A stretch of DNA of 64,000 bases from Paragordius varius. Lineage: Eukaryota; Nematomorpha. How positions within the stretch are numbered: position 1 is the first letter of the stretch; each line of letters starts with the position of its first letter. The notes under the pieces were generated by a model. That model did no database searches and had not been told where the DNA came from. It saw only the letters and a program-made list of their open reading frames with translations. Positions 1 through 14,100 of the stretch are shown here, piece by piece. A program made the position numbers and the translations under genes. Where the stretch lies: contig OZ176054.1 of assembly GCA_964247055.1 (NCBI GenBank), positions 12,338,001 through 12,402,000 of the forward strand. The letters are read 5' to 3'.

Positions 1-1620
1 TTTCAACAATCAAATAATATTCCCAACTATCAAATAATATTACCCAATAATATATTGATCAATCAACCATATATTTTCAACAATCAAATAATATTACCCA
101 ATAATATTTTAATGTTTGCAACAATCAACCATATATTTTCAACAATCAAATAATATTCCCAACAATCCAAAATTATTTCCCAATAATATAATAATGTTTC
201 CAACAATTAACCATATATTTTAAACAATCAAATAATATTGCCAACAATCAAATAATATTACCCAAAATATATTAATATTCCAACAATCAACCATAAATTT
301 TCAACAAATAAATAATATTCCCAAAAATCAAAAAGTATTCCCCTATAATATATTAATATTCCAACAATACCATATATTTTCAACAAATAAATAATATTCC
401 CAACAATCAAAAAGTATTACCCAAAATATATTAATATTCCAACAATCAACCATATATTTTAAACAATCAAATAATATTGCCAACAATCAAATAATATTAC
501 CCATTATATATTAATGTTTCCAACAATCAACCATACATTTTCAACAATCAAATAATATTCCCAACAATCAAAAATTATTTCCCAATAATATAATAATGTT
601 TCCAACAATTAACCATATATTTTCAACAATCAAATAATATTGCCAACAATCAAATAATATTACCCAAAATATATTAATGTTTCCAACAATCAACCTTATA
701 TCAACAATCAAATAATATTCCCAACAATCAAAGAATATTATCCAAAATATATTAATCAATCAACCATATATTTTCAACAATCAAATAATATTCCCAACAA
801 TCAAAGAATATTACCCAAAATATATTGATGTTTCCAACAATCAACCATATATTTTCAACAACCAAATAATATTCCCAACAATGAAAAAGTATTACCCAAT
901 AATATATTTATGTTTCCAACAATCAACCATATATTTTAAACAATCAAATAATATTGCCAACAATCAAATAATATTACACAATATTATTTTAATGTTTCTA
1001 ACAATCAACCATATATTTTAAACAATCAAATAATATTGCAAACAATCAAATAATATTACCCAATAATATTTTAATGTTTGCAACAATCAACCATATATTT
1101 TAAACAATCAAATAATATTGCCAACAATCAAATAATATTACCCATTATATATTAATGTTTCCAACAATCAACCATATATTTACAACAATCAAATAATATT
1201 ACAAACAATCAAATAATATTACCCAATAATATTTTAATGTTTGCAACAATCAACCATATATTTTAAACAATCAAATAATATTGCCAACAATCAAATAATA
1301 TTACCCATTATATATTAATGTTTCCAACAATCAACCATATACTTTCAACAATCAAATAATATTACAATCAATCAAATAATATTACCCAATAATATTTTAA
1401 TGTTTGCAACAATCAACCATATATTTTCAACAATCAAATAATATTCCCAACAATCAAAAAGTATTCCCCTATAATATATTAATATTCCAACAATCAACCA
1501 TATATTTTCAACAAATAAATAATATTCACAACAATCAAAAAGTATTACCCAATAATATATTAATATTTCCAAAAATCAACCATACATTTTAAACAATCAA
1601 ATAATATTCCCAACAATTAA
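1..1620 (+). repeat. Diverged left zone of the satellite
   Basis: Monomers here differ from each other far more than in the core. Many carry CATATATTTT in place of CATACATTTT, TTGCCAAC in place of TTCCCAAC, and ATATTTTAATGTTTG in place of ATATATTAATGTTTA, and unit lengths vary. The same variant types return in 28.9-29.5 kb and 37.6-39.7 kb, so this looks like an older or less homogenised subfamily. Confidence 0.8.
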
Positions 1621-1649
1621 AAAGTATTTCCCAATAATATATTAATGTT

Positions 1650-3360
1650 TACAACAATCAACCATACATTTTAAACAAATAAATAATATTCCCAACAATT
1701 AAAAGTATTTCCCAATAATATATTAATGTTAACAACAATTAACCATACATTTTCACCAAATAAATAATATTCCCAACAATTAAAAGTATTTCCCAATAAT
1801 ATATTAATGTTTACAACAATTACCCATACATTTTCACCAAATAAATAATATTCCCAACAATTAAAAGTATTTCCCAATAATATATTAATGTTTACAACAA
1901 TTAACCATACATTTTCACCAAATAAATAATATTCCCAACAATTAAAAGTATTTCCCAATAATATATTAATGTTTCCAACAATCAACCATACATTTTCACC
2001 AAATAAATAATATTCCCAACAATTAAAAGTATTTCCCAATAATATATTAATGTTTACAACAATTAACCATACATTTTCACCAAATAAATAATATTCCCAA
2101 CAATTAAAAGTATTTCCCAATAATATATTAATGTTTCCAACAATCAACCATACATTTTCACCAAATAAATAATATTCCCAACAATTAAAAGTATTTCCCA
2201 ATAATATATTAATGTTTACAACAATTAACCATACATTTTCACCAAATAAATAATATTCCCAACAATTAAAAGTATTTCCCAATAATATATTAATGTTTAC
2301 AACAATTACCCATACATTTTCACCAAATAAATAATATTCCCAACAATTAAAAGTATTTCCCAATAATATATTAATGTTTCCAACAATCAACCATACATTT
2401 TCACCAAATAAATAATATTCCCAACAATTAAAAGTATTTCCCAATAATATATTAATGTTTACAACAATTACCCATACATTTTCACCAAATAAATAATATT
2501 CCCAACAATTAAAAGTATTTCCCAATAATATATTAATGTTTACAACAATTAACCATACATTTTCACCAAATAAATAATATTCCCAACAATTAAAAGTATT
2601 TCCCAATAATATATTAATGTTTCCAACAATCAACCATACATTTTCACCAAATAAATAATATTCCCAACAATTAAAAGTATTTCCCAATAATATATTAATG
2701 TTTACAACAATACCAATACATTTTCACCAAATAAATAATATTCACAACAATTAAAAAGTATTTCCCAATAATATATTAATGTTTACAACAATCAACCATA
2801 CATTTTCACCAAATAAATAATATTCCCAACAATTAAAAGTATTTCCCAATAATATATTAATGTTTACAACAATCAACCATACATTTTCACCAAATAAATA
2901 ATATTCCCAACAATTAAAAGTATTTCCCAATAATATATTAATGTTTACAACAATCAACCATACATTTTAAACAAACAAATAATATTCAATACAATTAAAA
3001 AGTATTTCCCAATAATATATTAATGTTTACAACAATCAACATACATTTTAAACAAATAAATAATATTCCCAACAATTAAAAGTATTTTCCAATAATATAT
3101 TAATGTTTATAACAATCAACCATACATTTTAAACAAACAAATAATATTCCCAACAATTAAAAGTATTTTCCAATAATATATTAATGTTTACAACAATCAA
3201 CCATACATTGACACCAAATAAATAATATTCCCAACAATTAAAAGTATTTCCCAATAATATATTAATGTTTACAACAATTAACCATACATTTTCACCAAAT
3301 AAATAATATTCCCAACAATTAAAAGTATTTCCCAATAATATATTAATGTTTCCAACAATC
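1650..3360 (+). repeat. Block of 81-bp monomers
   Basis: Most units here lack one A (AATTAAAAGTATTT rather than AATTAAAAAGTATTT), which gives a period of 81 bp, a multiple of three. One reverse-strand frame therefore stays open for 338 codons (1671-2687) and encodes a 27-residue periodic peptide. Units alternate between TTTACAACAATTAACC, TTTACAACAATTACCC and TTTCCAACAATCAACC forms. I treat it as satellite, not a gene. Confidence 0.85.
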
Positions 3361-3483
3361 AACCATACATTTTTAACAATCAAAGATTATTACCCAATAA
3401 TATTTTAATGTTTCCAACAATCAACCATACATTTTAAACAAACAAATAATATTCCCAACAATCAAAAGTATTTCCCAATAATA

Positions 3484-4320
3484 TATTAATGTTTACAACA
3501 ATCAACCATACATTTTCATTAAATAAATAATATTCCCAACAATTTAAAAGTATTTCCCAATAATATATTAATGTTTACAACAATCAACCATACATTTTCA
3601 TTAAATAAATAATATTCACAACAATTAAAAAGTATTACCCAATAATATATTAATGTTTACAACAATCAACCATACATTTTCATTAAATAAATAATATTCC
3701 CAACAATTAAAAAGTATTTCCCAATAATATATTAATGTTTACAACAATCAACCATACATTTTCATTAAATAAATAATATTCACAACAATTAAAAAGTATT
3801 ACCCAATAATATATTAATGTTTACAACAATCAACCATACATTTTCATTAAATAAATAATATTCCCAACAATTAAAAAGTATTTCCCAATAATATATTAAT
3901 GTTTACAACAATCAACCATACATTTTCATTAAATAAATAATATTCACAACAAATAAAAAGTATTACCCAATAATATATTAATGTTTACAACAATCAACCA
4001 TACATTTTCATTAAATAAATAATATTCCCAACAATTAAAAAGTATTTCCCAATAATATATTAATGTTTACAACAATCAACCATACATATTCATTAAATAA
4101 ATAATATTCACAACAATTAAAAAGTATTACCCAATAATATATTAATGTTTACAACAATCAACCATACATTTGCATTAAATAAATAATATTCCCAACAATT
4201 AAAAAGTATTTCCCAATAATATATTAATGTTTACAACAATCAACCATACATTTTCATTAAATAAATAATATTCACAACAATTAAAAAGTGTTACCCAATA
4301 ATATATTAATGTTTACAACA
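3484..4320 (+). repeat. Dimeric higher-order repeat (about 164 bp)
   Basis: About ten consecutive monomers alternate between an A form (CATTAAAT, TATTCCCAAC, TATTTCCC) and a B form (CATTAAAT, TATTCACAAC, TATTACCC). The alternation is regular, so the unit of amplification here is a two-monomer block rather than a single monomer. Confidence 0.8.
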
Positions 4321-7300
4321 ATCAACCATACATTTTAAACAAACTAATATTCCCAACAATCAAAAAGTATTATCCAACACAATATATTAATGTTTACAAC
4401 AATCAACCATACATTTTAAACAAACAAATAATATTCCCAACAATCAAAAAGTATTTCCCAATAATATATTAATGTTTACAACAATCAACCATACATTTTA
4501 AACAAACAAATAATATTCACAACAATTAAAAAGTATTTCCCAATAATATATTAATGTTTACAACAATCAACCATACATTTTAAACAAACTAATATTCCCA
4601 ACAATCAAAAAGTATTATCCAACACAATATATTAATGTTTACAACAATCAACCATACATTTTAAACAAACAAATAATATTCCCAACAATCAAAAAGTATT
4701 TCCCAATAATATATTAATGTTTACAACAATCAACCATACATTTTAAACAAACAAACAATATTCACAACAATTAAAAAGTATTTCCCAATAATATATTAAT
4801 GTTTCCAACAATCAATCATACATTTTAAACAAACAAATAATATTCCCAACAATTAAAAAGTATTTCCCAATAATATATTAATGTTTACAACAATCAACCA
4901 TACATTTTCATTAAATAAATAATATTCCCAACAATTTAAAAGTATTTCCCAATAATATATTAATGTTTACAACAATCAACCATACATTTTCATTAAATAA
5001 ATAATATTCACAACAATTAAAAAGTATTACCCAATAATATATTAATGTTTACAACAATCAACCATACATTTTCATTAAATAAATAATATTCCCAACAATT
5101 AAAAAGTATTTCCCAATAATATATTAATGTTTACAACAATCAACCATACATTTTCATTAAATAAATAATATTCCCAACTATTAAAAGTATTTCCCAATAA
5201 TATATTAATGTTTCCAACAATCAACCATACATTTTTAACAATCAAAGATTATTACCCAATAATATTTTAATGTTTCCAACAATCAACCATACATTTTAAA
5301 CAAACAAATAATATTCCCAACAATCAAAAGTATTTCCCAATAATATATTAATGTTTACAACAATCAACCATACATTTTCATTAAATAAATAATATTCCCA
5401 ACAATTTAAAAGTATTTCCCAATAATATATTAATGTTTACAACAATCAACCATACATTTTCATTAAATAAATAATATTCCCAACAATTAAAAAGTATTTC
5501 CCAATAATATATTAATGTTTACAACAATCAACCATACATTTTCATTAAATAAATAATATTCACAACAATTAAAAAGTATTTCCCAATAATATATTAATGT
5601 TTACAACAATCAACCATACATTTTAAACAAACAAATAATATTCACAACAATTAAAAAGTATTTCCCAATAATATATTAATGTTTCCAACAATCAATCATA
5701 CATTTTAAACAAACAAATAATATTCCCAACAATTAAAAAGTATTTCCCAATAATATATTAATGTTTACAACAATCAACCATACATTTTCATTAAATAAAT
5801 AATATTCCCAACAATTAAAAAGTATTTCCCAATAATATATTAATGTTTACAACAATCAACCATACATTTTCATTAAATAAATAATATTCACAACAATTAA
5901 AAAGTATTTCCCAATAATATATTAATGTTTACAACAATCAACCATACATTTTAAACAAACAAATAATATTCACAACAATTAAAAAGTATTTCCCAATAAT
6001 ATATTAATGTTTCCAACAATCAATCATACATTTTAAACAAACAAATAATATTCCCAACAATTTAAAAGTATTTCCCAATAATATATTAATGTTTACAACA
6101 ATCAACCATACATTTTCATTAAATAAATAATATTCCCAACAATTAAAAAGTATTTCCCAATAATATATTAATGTTTACAACAATCAACCATACATTTTAA
6201 ACAAACAAATAATATTCCCAACAATTAAAAAGTATTTCCCAATAATATATTAATGTTTCCAACAATCAATCATACATTTTAAACAAACAAATAATATTCC
6301 CAACAATTAAAAAGTATTTCCCAATAATATATTAATGTTTACAACAATTAACCATACATTTTCACCAAATAAATAATATTCCCAACTATTAAAAGTATTT
6401 CCCAATAATATATTAATGTTTCCAACAATCAACCATACATTTTTAACAATCAAAGATTATTACCCAATAATATATTAATGTTTCCAACAATCAATCATAC
6501 ATTTTAAACAAACAAATAATATTCCCAACAATTAAAAAGTATTTCCCAATAATATATTAATGTTTACAACAATCTCCCATACATTTTAAACAAACAAATA
6601 ATATTCCCAACAATTAAAAAGTATTTCCCAATAATATATTAATGTTTACAACAATCAACCATACATTTTAAACAAACAAATAATATTCCCAACAATTAAA
6701 AAGTATTTCCCAATAATATATTAATGTTTACAACAATCAACCATACATTTTCAACAATTAAATAATATTCCCAACAATTAAAAAGTATTTCCCAATAATA
6801 TATTAATGTTTACAACAATCAACCATACATTTTAAACAAACAAATAATATTCCCAACAATTAAAAAGTACTTCCCAATAATATATTAATGTTTACAACAA
6901 TCAACCATACATTTTAAACAAACAAATAATATTCCCAACAATTAAAAAGTATTTCCCAATAATATATTAATGTTTACAACAATCAACCATACATTTTCAA
7001 CAATTAAATAATATTCCCAACAATTAAAAAGTATTTCCCAATAATATATTAATGTTTACAACAATCAACCATACATTTTAAACAAACAAATAATATTCCC
7101 AACAATTAAAAAGTATTTCCCAATAATATATTAATGTTTACAACAATCTCCCATACATTTTAAACAAACAAATAATATTCCCAACAATTAAAAAGTATTT
7201 CCCAATAATATATTAATGTTTCCAACAATCAACCATACATTTTTAACAATCAAAGATTATTACCCAATAATATATTAATGTTTCCAACAATCAATCATAC

Positions 7301-8159
7301 ATTTTAAACAAACAAATAATATTCACAACAATTAAAAAGTATTTCCCAATAATATATTAATGTTTACAACAATCAATCATACATTTTAAACAAACAAATA
7401 ATATTCCCAACAATTAAAAAGTATTTCCCAATAATATATTAATGTTTCCAACAATCAACCATACATTTTTAACAATCAAAGATTATTACCCAATAATATA
7501 TTAATGTTTCCAACAATCAATCATACATTTTAAACAAACAAATAATATTCCCAACAATTAAAAAGTATTTCCCAATAATATATTAATGTTTACAACAATC
7601 AATCATACATTTTAAACAAACAAATAATATTCCCAACAATCAAAAGTATTTCCCAATAATATATTAATGTTTACAACAATCAACCATACATTTTCATTAA
7701 ATAAATAATATTCCCAACAATTAAAAAGTATTTCCCAACAATATATTAATGTTTACAACAATCAACCATACATTTTAAACAAATAAATAATATTCCCAAC
7801 AATCAAAAAGTATTTCCCAATAATATATTAATGTTTACAACAATCAACCATACATTTTCACCAAATAAATAATATTCCCAACAATTAAAAAGTATTTCCC
7901 AATAATATATTAATGTTTACAACAATCAACCATACATTTTAAACAAATAAATAATATTCCCAACAATTAAAAAGTATTTCCCAATAATATATTAATGTTT
8001 ACAACAATCAACCATACATTTTAAACAAACAAATAATATTCCCAACAATTAAAAAGTATTTCCCAATAATATATTAATGTTTACAACAATCAACCATACA
8101 TTTTAAACAAACAAATAATATTCCCAACAATTAAAAAGTATTTCCCAATAATATATTAA

Positions 8160-11100
8160 TGTTTACAACAATCAACCATACATTTTCAACAATTAAATAA
8201 TATTCCCAACAATTAAAAAGTATTTCCCAATAATATATTAATGTTTACAACAATCAACCATACATTTTAAACAAACAAATAATATTCCCAACAATTAAAA
8301 AGTACTTCCCAATAATATATTAATGTTTACAACAATCAACCATACATTTTAAACAAACAAATAATATTCCCAACAATTAAAAAGTATTTCCCAATAATAT
8401 ATTAATGTTTACAACAATCAACCATACATTTTCAACAATTAAATAATATTCCCAACAATTAAAAAGTATTACCCAATAATATATTAATGTTTACAACAAT
8501 CAACTATACATTTTAAACAAACAAATAATATTCCCAACAATTAAAAAGTATTTCCCAATAATATATTAATGTTTACAACAATCAACCATACATTTTCAAC
8601 AATTAAATAATATTCCCAACAATTAAAAAGTATTACCCAATAATATATTAATGTTTACAACAATCAACTATACATTTTAAACAAACAAATAATATTCCCA
8701 ACAATTAAAAAGTACTTCCCAATAATATATTAATGTTTACAACAATCAACCATACATTTTCAACAATTAAATAATATTCCCAACAATTAAAAAGTATTTC
8801 CCAATAATATATTAATGTTTACAACAATCAACCATACATTTTCAACAATTAAATAATATTCCCAACAATTAAAAAGTATTTCCCAATAATATATTAATGT
8901 TTACAACAATCAACCATACATTTTCAACAATTAAATAATATTCCCAACAATTAAAAAGTATTTCCCAATAATATATTAATGTTTACAACAATCAACCATA
9001 CATTTTCAACAATTAAATAATATTCCCAACAATTAAAAAGTATTTCCCAATAATATATTAATGTTTACAACAATCAACCATACATTTTCAACAATTAAAT
9101 AATATTCCCAACAATTAAAAAGTATTTCCCAATAATATATTAATGTTTACAACAATCAACCATACATTTTCAACAATTAAATAATATTCACAACAATTAA
9201 AAAGTACTTCCCAATAATATATTAATGTTTACAACAATCAACCATACATTTTCAACAATTAAATAATATTCCCAACAATTAAAAAGTATTTCCCAATAAT
9301 ATATTAATGTTTACAACAATCAACCATACATTTTCAACAATTAAATAATATTCCCAACAATTAAAAAGTATTTCCCAATAATATATTAATGTTTACAACA
9401 ATCAACCATACATTTTCAACAATTAAATAATATTCCCAACAATTAAAAAGTATTTCCCAATAATATATTAATGTTTACAACAATCAACCATACATTTTCA
9501 ACAATTAAATAATATTCCCAACAATTAAAAAGTATTTCCCAATAATATATTAATGTTTACAACAATCAACCATACATTTTCAACAATTAAATAATATTCA
9601 CAACAATTAAAAAGTACTTCCCAATAATATATTAATGTTTACAACAATCAACCATACATTTTCAACAATTAAATAATATTCCCAACAATTAAAAAGTATT
9701 TCCCAATAATATATTAATGTTTACAACAATCAACCATACATTTTCAACAATTAAATAATATTCCCAACAATTAAAAAGTACTTCCCAATAATATATTAAT
9801 GTTTACAACAATCAACCATACATTTTCAACAATTAAATAATATTCCCAACAATTAAAAAGTATTTCCCAATAATATATTAATGTTTACAACAATCAACCA
9901 TACATTTTCAACAATTAAATAATATTCCCAACAATTAAAAAGTATTTCCCAATAATATATTAATGTTTACAACAATCAACCATACATTTTCAACAATTAA
10001 ATAATATTCCCAACAATTAAAAAGTATTTCCCAATAATATATTAATGTTTACAACAATCAACCATACATTTTCAACAATTAAATAATATTCCCAACAATT
10101 AAAAAGTACTTCCCAATAATATATTAATGTTTACAACAATCAACCATACATTTTCAACAATTAAATAATATTCCCAACAATTAAAAAGTATTTCCCAATA
10201 ATATATTAATGTTTACAACAATCAACCATACATTTTCAACAATTAAATAATATTCCCAACAATTAAAAAGTATTTCCCAATAATATATTAATGTTTACAA
10301 CAATCAACCATACATTTTCAACAATTAAATAATATTCCCAACAATTAGAAAGTACTTCCCAATAATATATTAATGTTTACAACAATCAACCATACATTTT
10401 CAACAATTAAATAATATTCCCAACAATTAAAAAGTACTTCCCAATAATATATTAATGTTTACAACAATCAACCATACATTTTCAACAATTAAATAATATT
10501 CCCAACAATTAAAAAGTACTTCCCAATAATATATTAATGTTTACAACAATCAACCATACATTTTCAACAATTAAATAATATTCCCAACAATTAAAAAGTA
10601 TTACCCAATAATATATTAATGTTTACAACAATCAACCATACATTTTCAACAATTAAATAATATTCCCAACAATTAAAAAGTACTTCCCAATAATATATTA
10701 ATGTTTACAACAATCAACCATACATTTTCAACAATTAAATAATATTCACAACAATTAAAAAGTATTTCCCAATAATATATTAATGTTTACAACAATCAAC
10801 CATACATTTTAAACAAACAAATAATATTCCCAACAATTAAAAAGTACTTCCCAATAATATATTAATGTTTACAACAATCAACCATACATTTTCAACAAAC
10901 AAATAATATTCCCAACAATTAAAAAGTATTTCCCAATAATATATTAATGTTTACAACAATCAACCATACATTTTCAACAATTAAATAATATTCCCAACAA
11001 TTAAAAAGTACTTCCCAATAATATATTAATGTTTACAACAATCAACCATACATTTTCAACAATTAAATAATATTCCCAACAATTAGAAAGTACTTCCCAA

Positions 11101-14100
11101 TAATATATTAATGTTTACAACAATCAACCATACATTTTCAACAATTAAATAATATTCACAACAATTAAAAAGTATTTCCCAATAATATATTAATGTTTAC
11201 AACAATCAACCATACATTTTCAACAAACAAATAATATTCACAACAATTAAAAAGTATTTCCCAATAATATATTAATGTTTACAACAATCAACCATACATT
11301 TTCAACAATTAAATAATATTCCCAACAATTAAAAAGTACTTCCCAATAATATATTAATGTTTACAACAATCAACCATACATTTTAAACAAACAAATAATA
11401 TTCCCAACAATTAAAAAGTACTTCCCAATAATATATTAATGTTTACAACAATCAACCATACATTTTCAACAATTAAATAATATTCCCAACAATTAAAAAG
11501 TATTACCCAATAATATATTAATGTTTACAACAATCAACCATACATTTTCAACAATTAAATAATATTCCCAACAATTAAAAAGTATTACCCAATAATATAT
11601 TAATGTTTACAACAATCAACCATACATTTTAAACAATTAAATAATATTCCCAACAATTAAAAAGTACTTCCCAATAATATATTAATGTTTACAACAATCA
11701 ACCATACATTTTAAACAAACAAATAATATTCCCAACAATTAAAAAGTACTTCCCAATAATATATTAATGTTTACAACAATCAACCATACATTTTCAACAA
11801 TTAAATAATATTCCCAACAATTAAAAAGTATTACCCAATAATATATTAATGTTTACAACAATCAACCATACATTTTCAACAATTAAATAATATTCCCAAC
11901 AATTAAAAAGTATTACCCAATAATATATTAATGTTTACAACAATCAACCATACATTTTCAACAATTAAATAATATTCCCAACAATTAGAAAGTACTTCCC
12001 AATAATATATTAATGTTTACAACAATCAACCATACATTTTCAACAATTAAATAATATTCACAACAATTAAAAAGTATTTCCCAATAATATATTAATGTTT
12101 ACAACAATCAACCATACATTTTCAACAATTAAATAATATTCCCAACAATTAGAAAGTACTTCCCAATAATATATTAATGTTTACAACAATCAACCATACA
12201 TTTTCAACAATTAAATAATATTCACAACAATTAAAAAGTATTTCCCAATAATATATTAATGTTTACAACAATCAACCATACATTTTCAACAAACAAATAA
12301 TATTCACAACAATTAAAAAGTATTTCCCAATAATATATTAATGTTTACAACAATCAACCATACATTTTCAACAATTAAATAATATTCGCAACAATTAAAA
12401 AGTATTTCCCAATAATATATTAATGTTTACAACAATCAACCATACATTTTCAACAATTAAATAATATTCCCAACAATTAAAAAGTACTTCCCAATAATAT
12501 ATTAATGTTTACAACAATCAACCATACATTTTCAACAATTAAATAATATTCCCAACAATTAAAAAGTACTTCCCAATAATATATTAATGTTTACAACAAT
12601 CAACCATACATTTTCAACAATTAAATAATATTCCCAACAATTAAAAAGTATTACCCAATAATATATTAATGTTTACAACAATCAACCATACATTTTCAAC
12701 AATTAAATAATATTCCCAACAATTAAAAAGTACTTCCCAATAATATATTAATGTTTACAACAATCAACCATACATTTTCAACAAACAAATAATATTCACA
12801 ACAATTAAAAAGTATTTCCCAATAATATATTAATGTTTACAACAATCAACCATACATTTTCAACAATTAAATAATATTCACAACAATTAAAAAGTATTTC
12901 CCAATAATATATTAATGTTTACAACAATCAACCATACATTTTCAACAATTAAATAATATTCCCAACAATTAAAAAGTACTTCCCAATAATATATTAATGT
13001 TTACAACAATCAACCATACATTTTCAACAATTAAATAATATTCCCAACAATTAAAAAGTACTTCCCAATAATATATTAATGTTTACAACAATCAACCATA
13101 CATTTTCAACAATTAAATAATATTCCCAACAATTAAAAAGTATTACCCAATAATATATTAATGTTTACAACAATCAACCATACATTTTCAACAATTAAAT
13201 AATATTCACAACAATTAAAAAGTATTTCCCAATAATATATTAATGTTTACAACAATCAACCATACATTTTCAACAAACAAATAATATTCACAACAATTAA
13301 AAAGTATTTCCCAATAATATATTAATGTTTACAACAATCAACCATACATTTTCAACAATTAAATAATATTCCCAACAATTAAAAAGTATTTCCCAATAAT
13401 ATATTAATGTTTACAACAATCAACCATACATTTTCAACAATTAAATAATATTCCCAACAATTAAAAAGTACTTCCCAATAATATATTAATGTTTACAACA
13501 ATCAACCATACATTTTCAACAATTAAATAATATTCCCAACAATTAAAAAGTACTTCCCAATAATATATTAATGTTTACAACAATCAACCATACATTTTCA
13601 ACAATTAAATAATATTCACAACAATTAAAAAGTATTTCCCAATAATATATTAATGTTTACAACAATCAACCATACATTTTCAACAAACAAATAATATTCA
13701 CAACAATTAAAAAGTATTTCCCAATAATATATTAATGTTTACAACAATCAACCATACATTTTCAACAATTAAATAATATTCCCAACAATTAAAAAGTATT
13801 TCCCAATAATATATTAATGTTTACAACAATCAACCATACATTTTCAACAATTAAATAATATTCCCAACAATTAAAAAGTACTTCCCAATAATATATTAAT
13901 GTTTACAACAATCAACCATACATTTTCAACAATTAAATAATATTCCCAACAATTAAAAAGTACTTCCCAATAATATATTAATGTTTACAACAATCAACCA
14001 TACATTTTCAACAATTAAATAATATTCCCAACAATTAAAAAGTATTACCCAATAATATATTAATGTTTACAACAATCAACCATACATTTTCAACAAACAA

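Noticed and set aside
1671-2687. 338-codon minus-strand frame in the satellite (and smaller ones at 568-759, 27272-27472, 30376-30603, 33588-34849)
   Set aside because: They are periodic translations of 81-bp satellite units; the frame exists only because the unit length is a multiple of three, and nothing resembles a protein domain.
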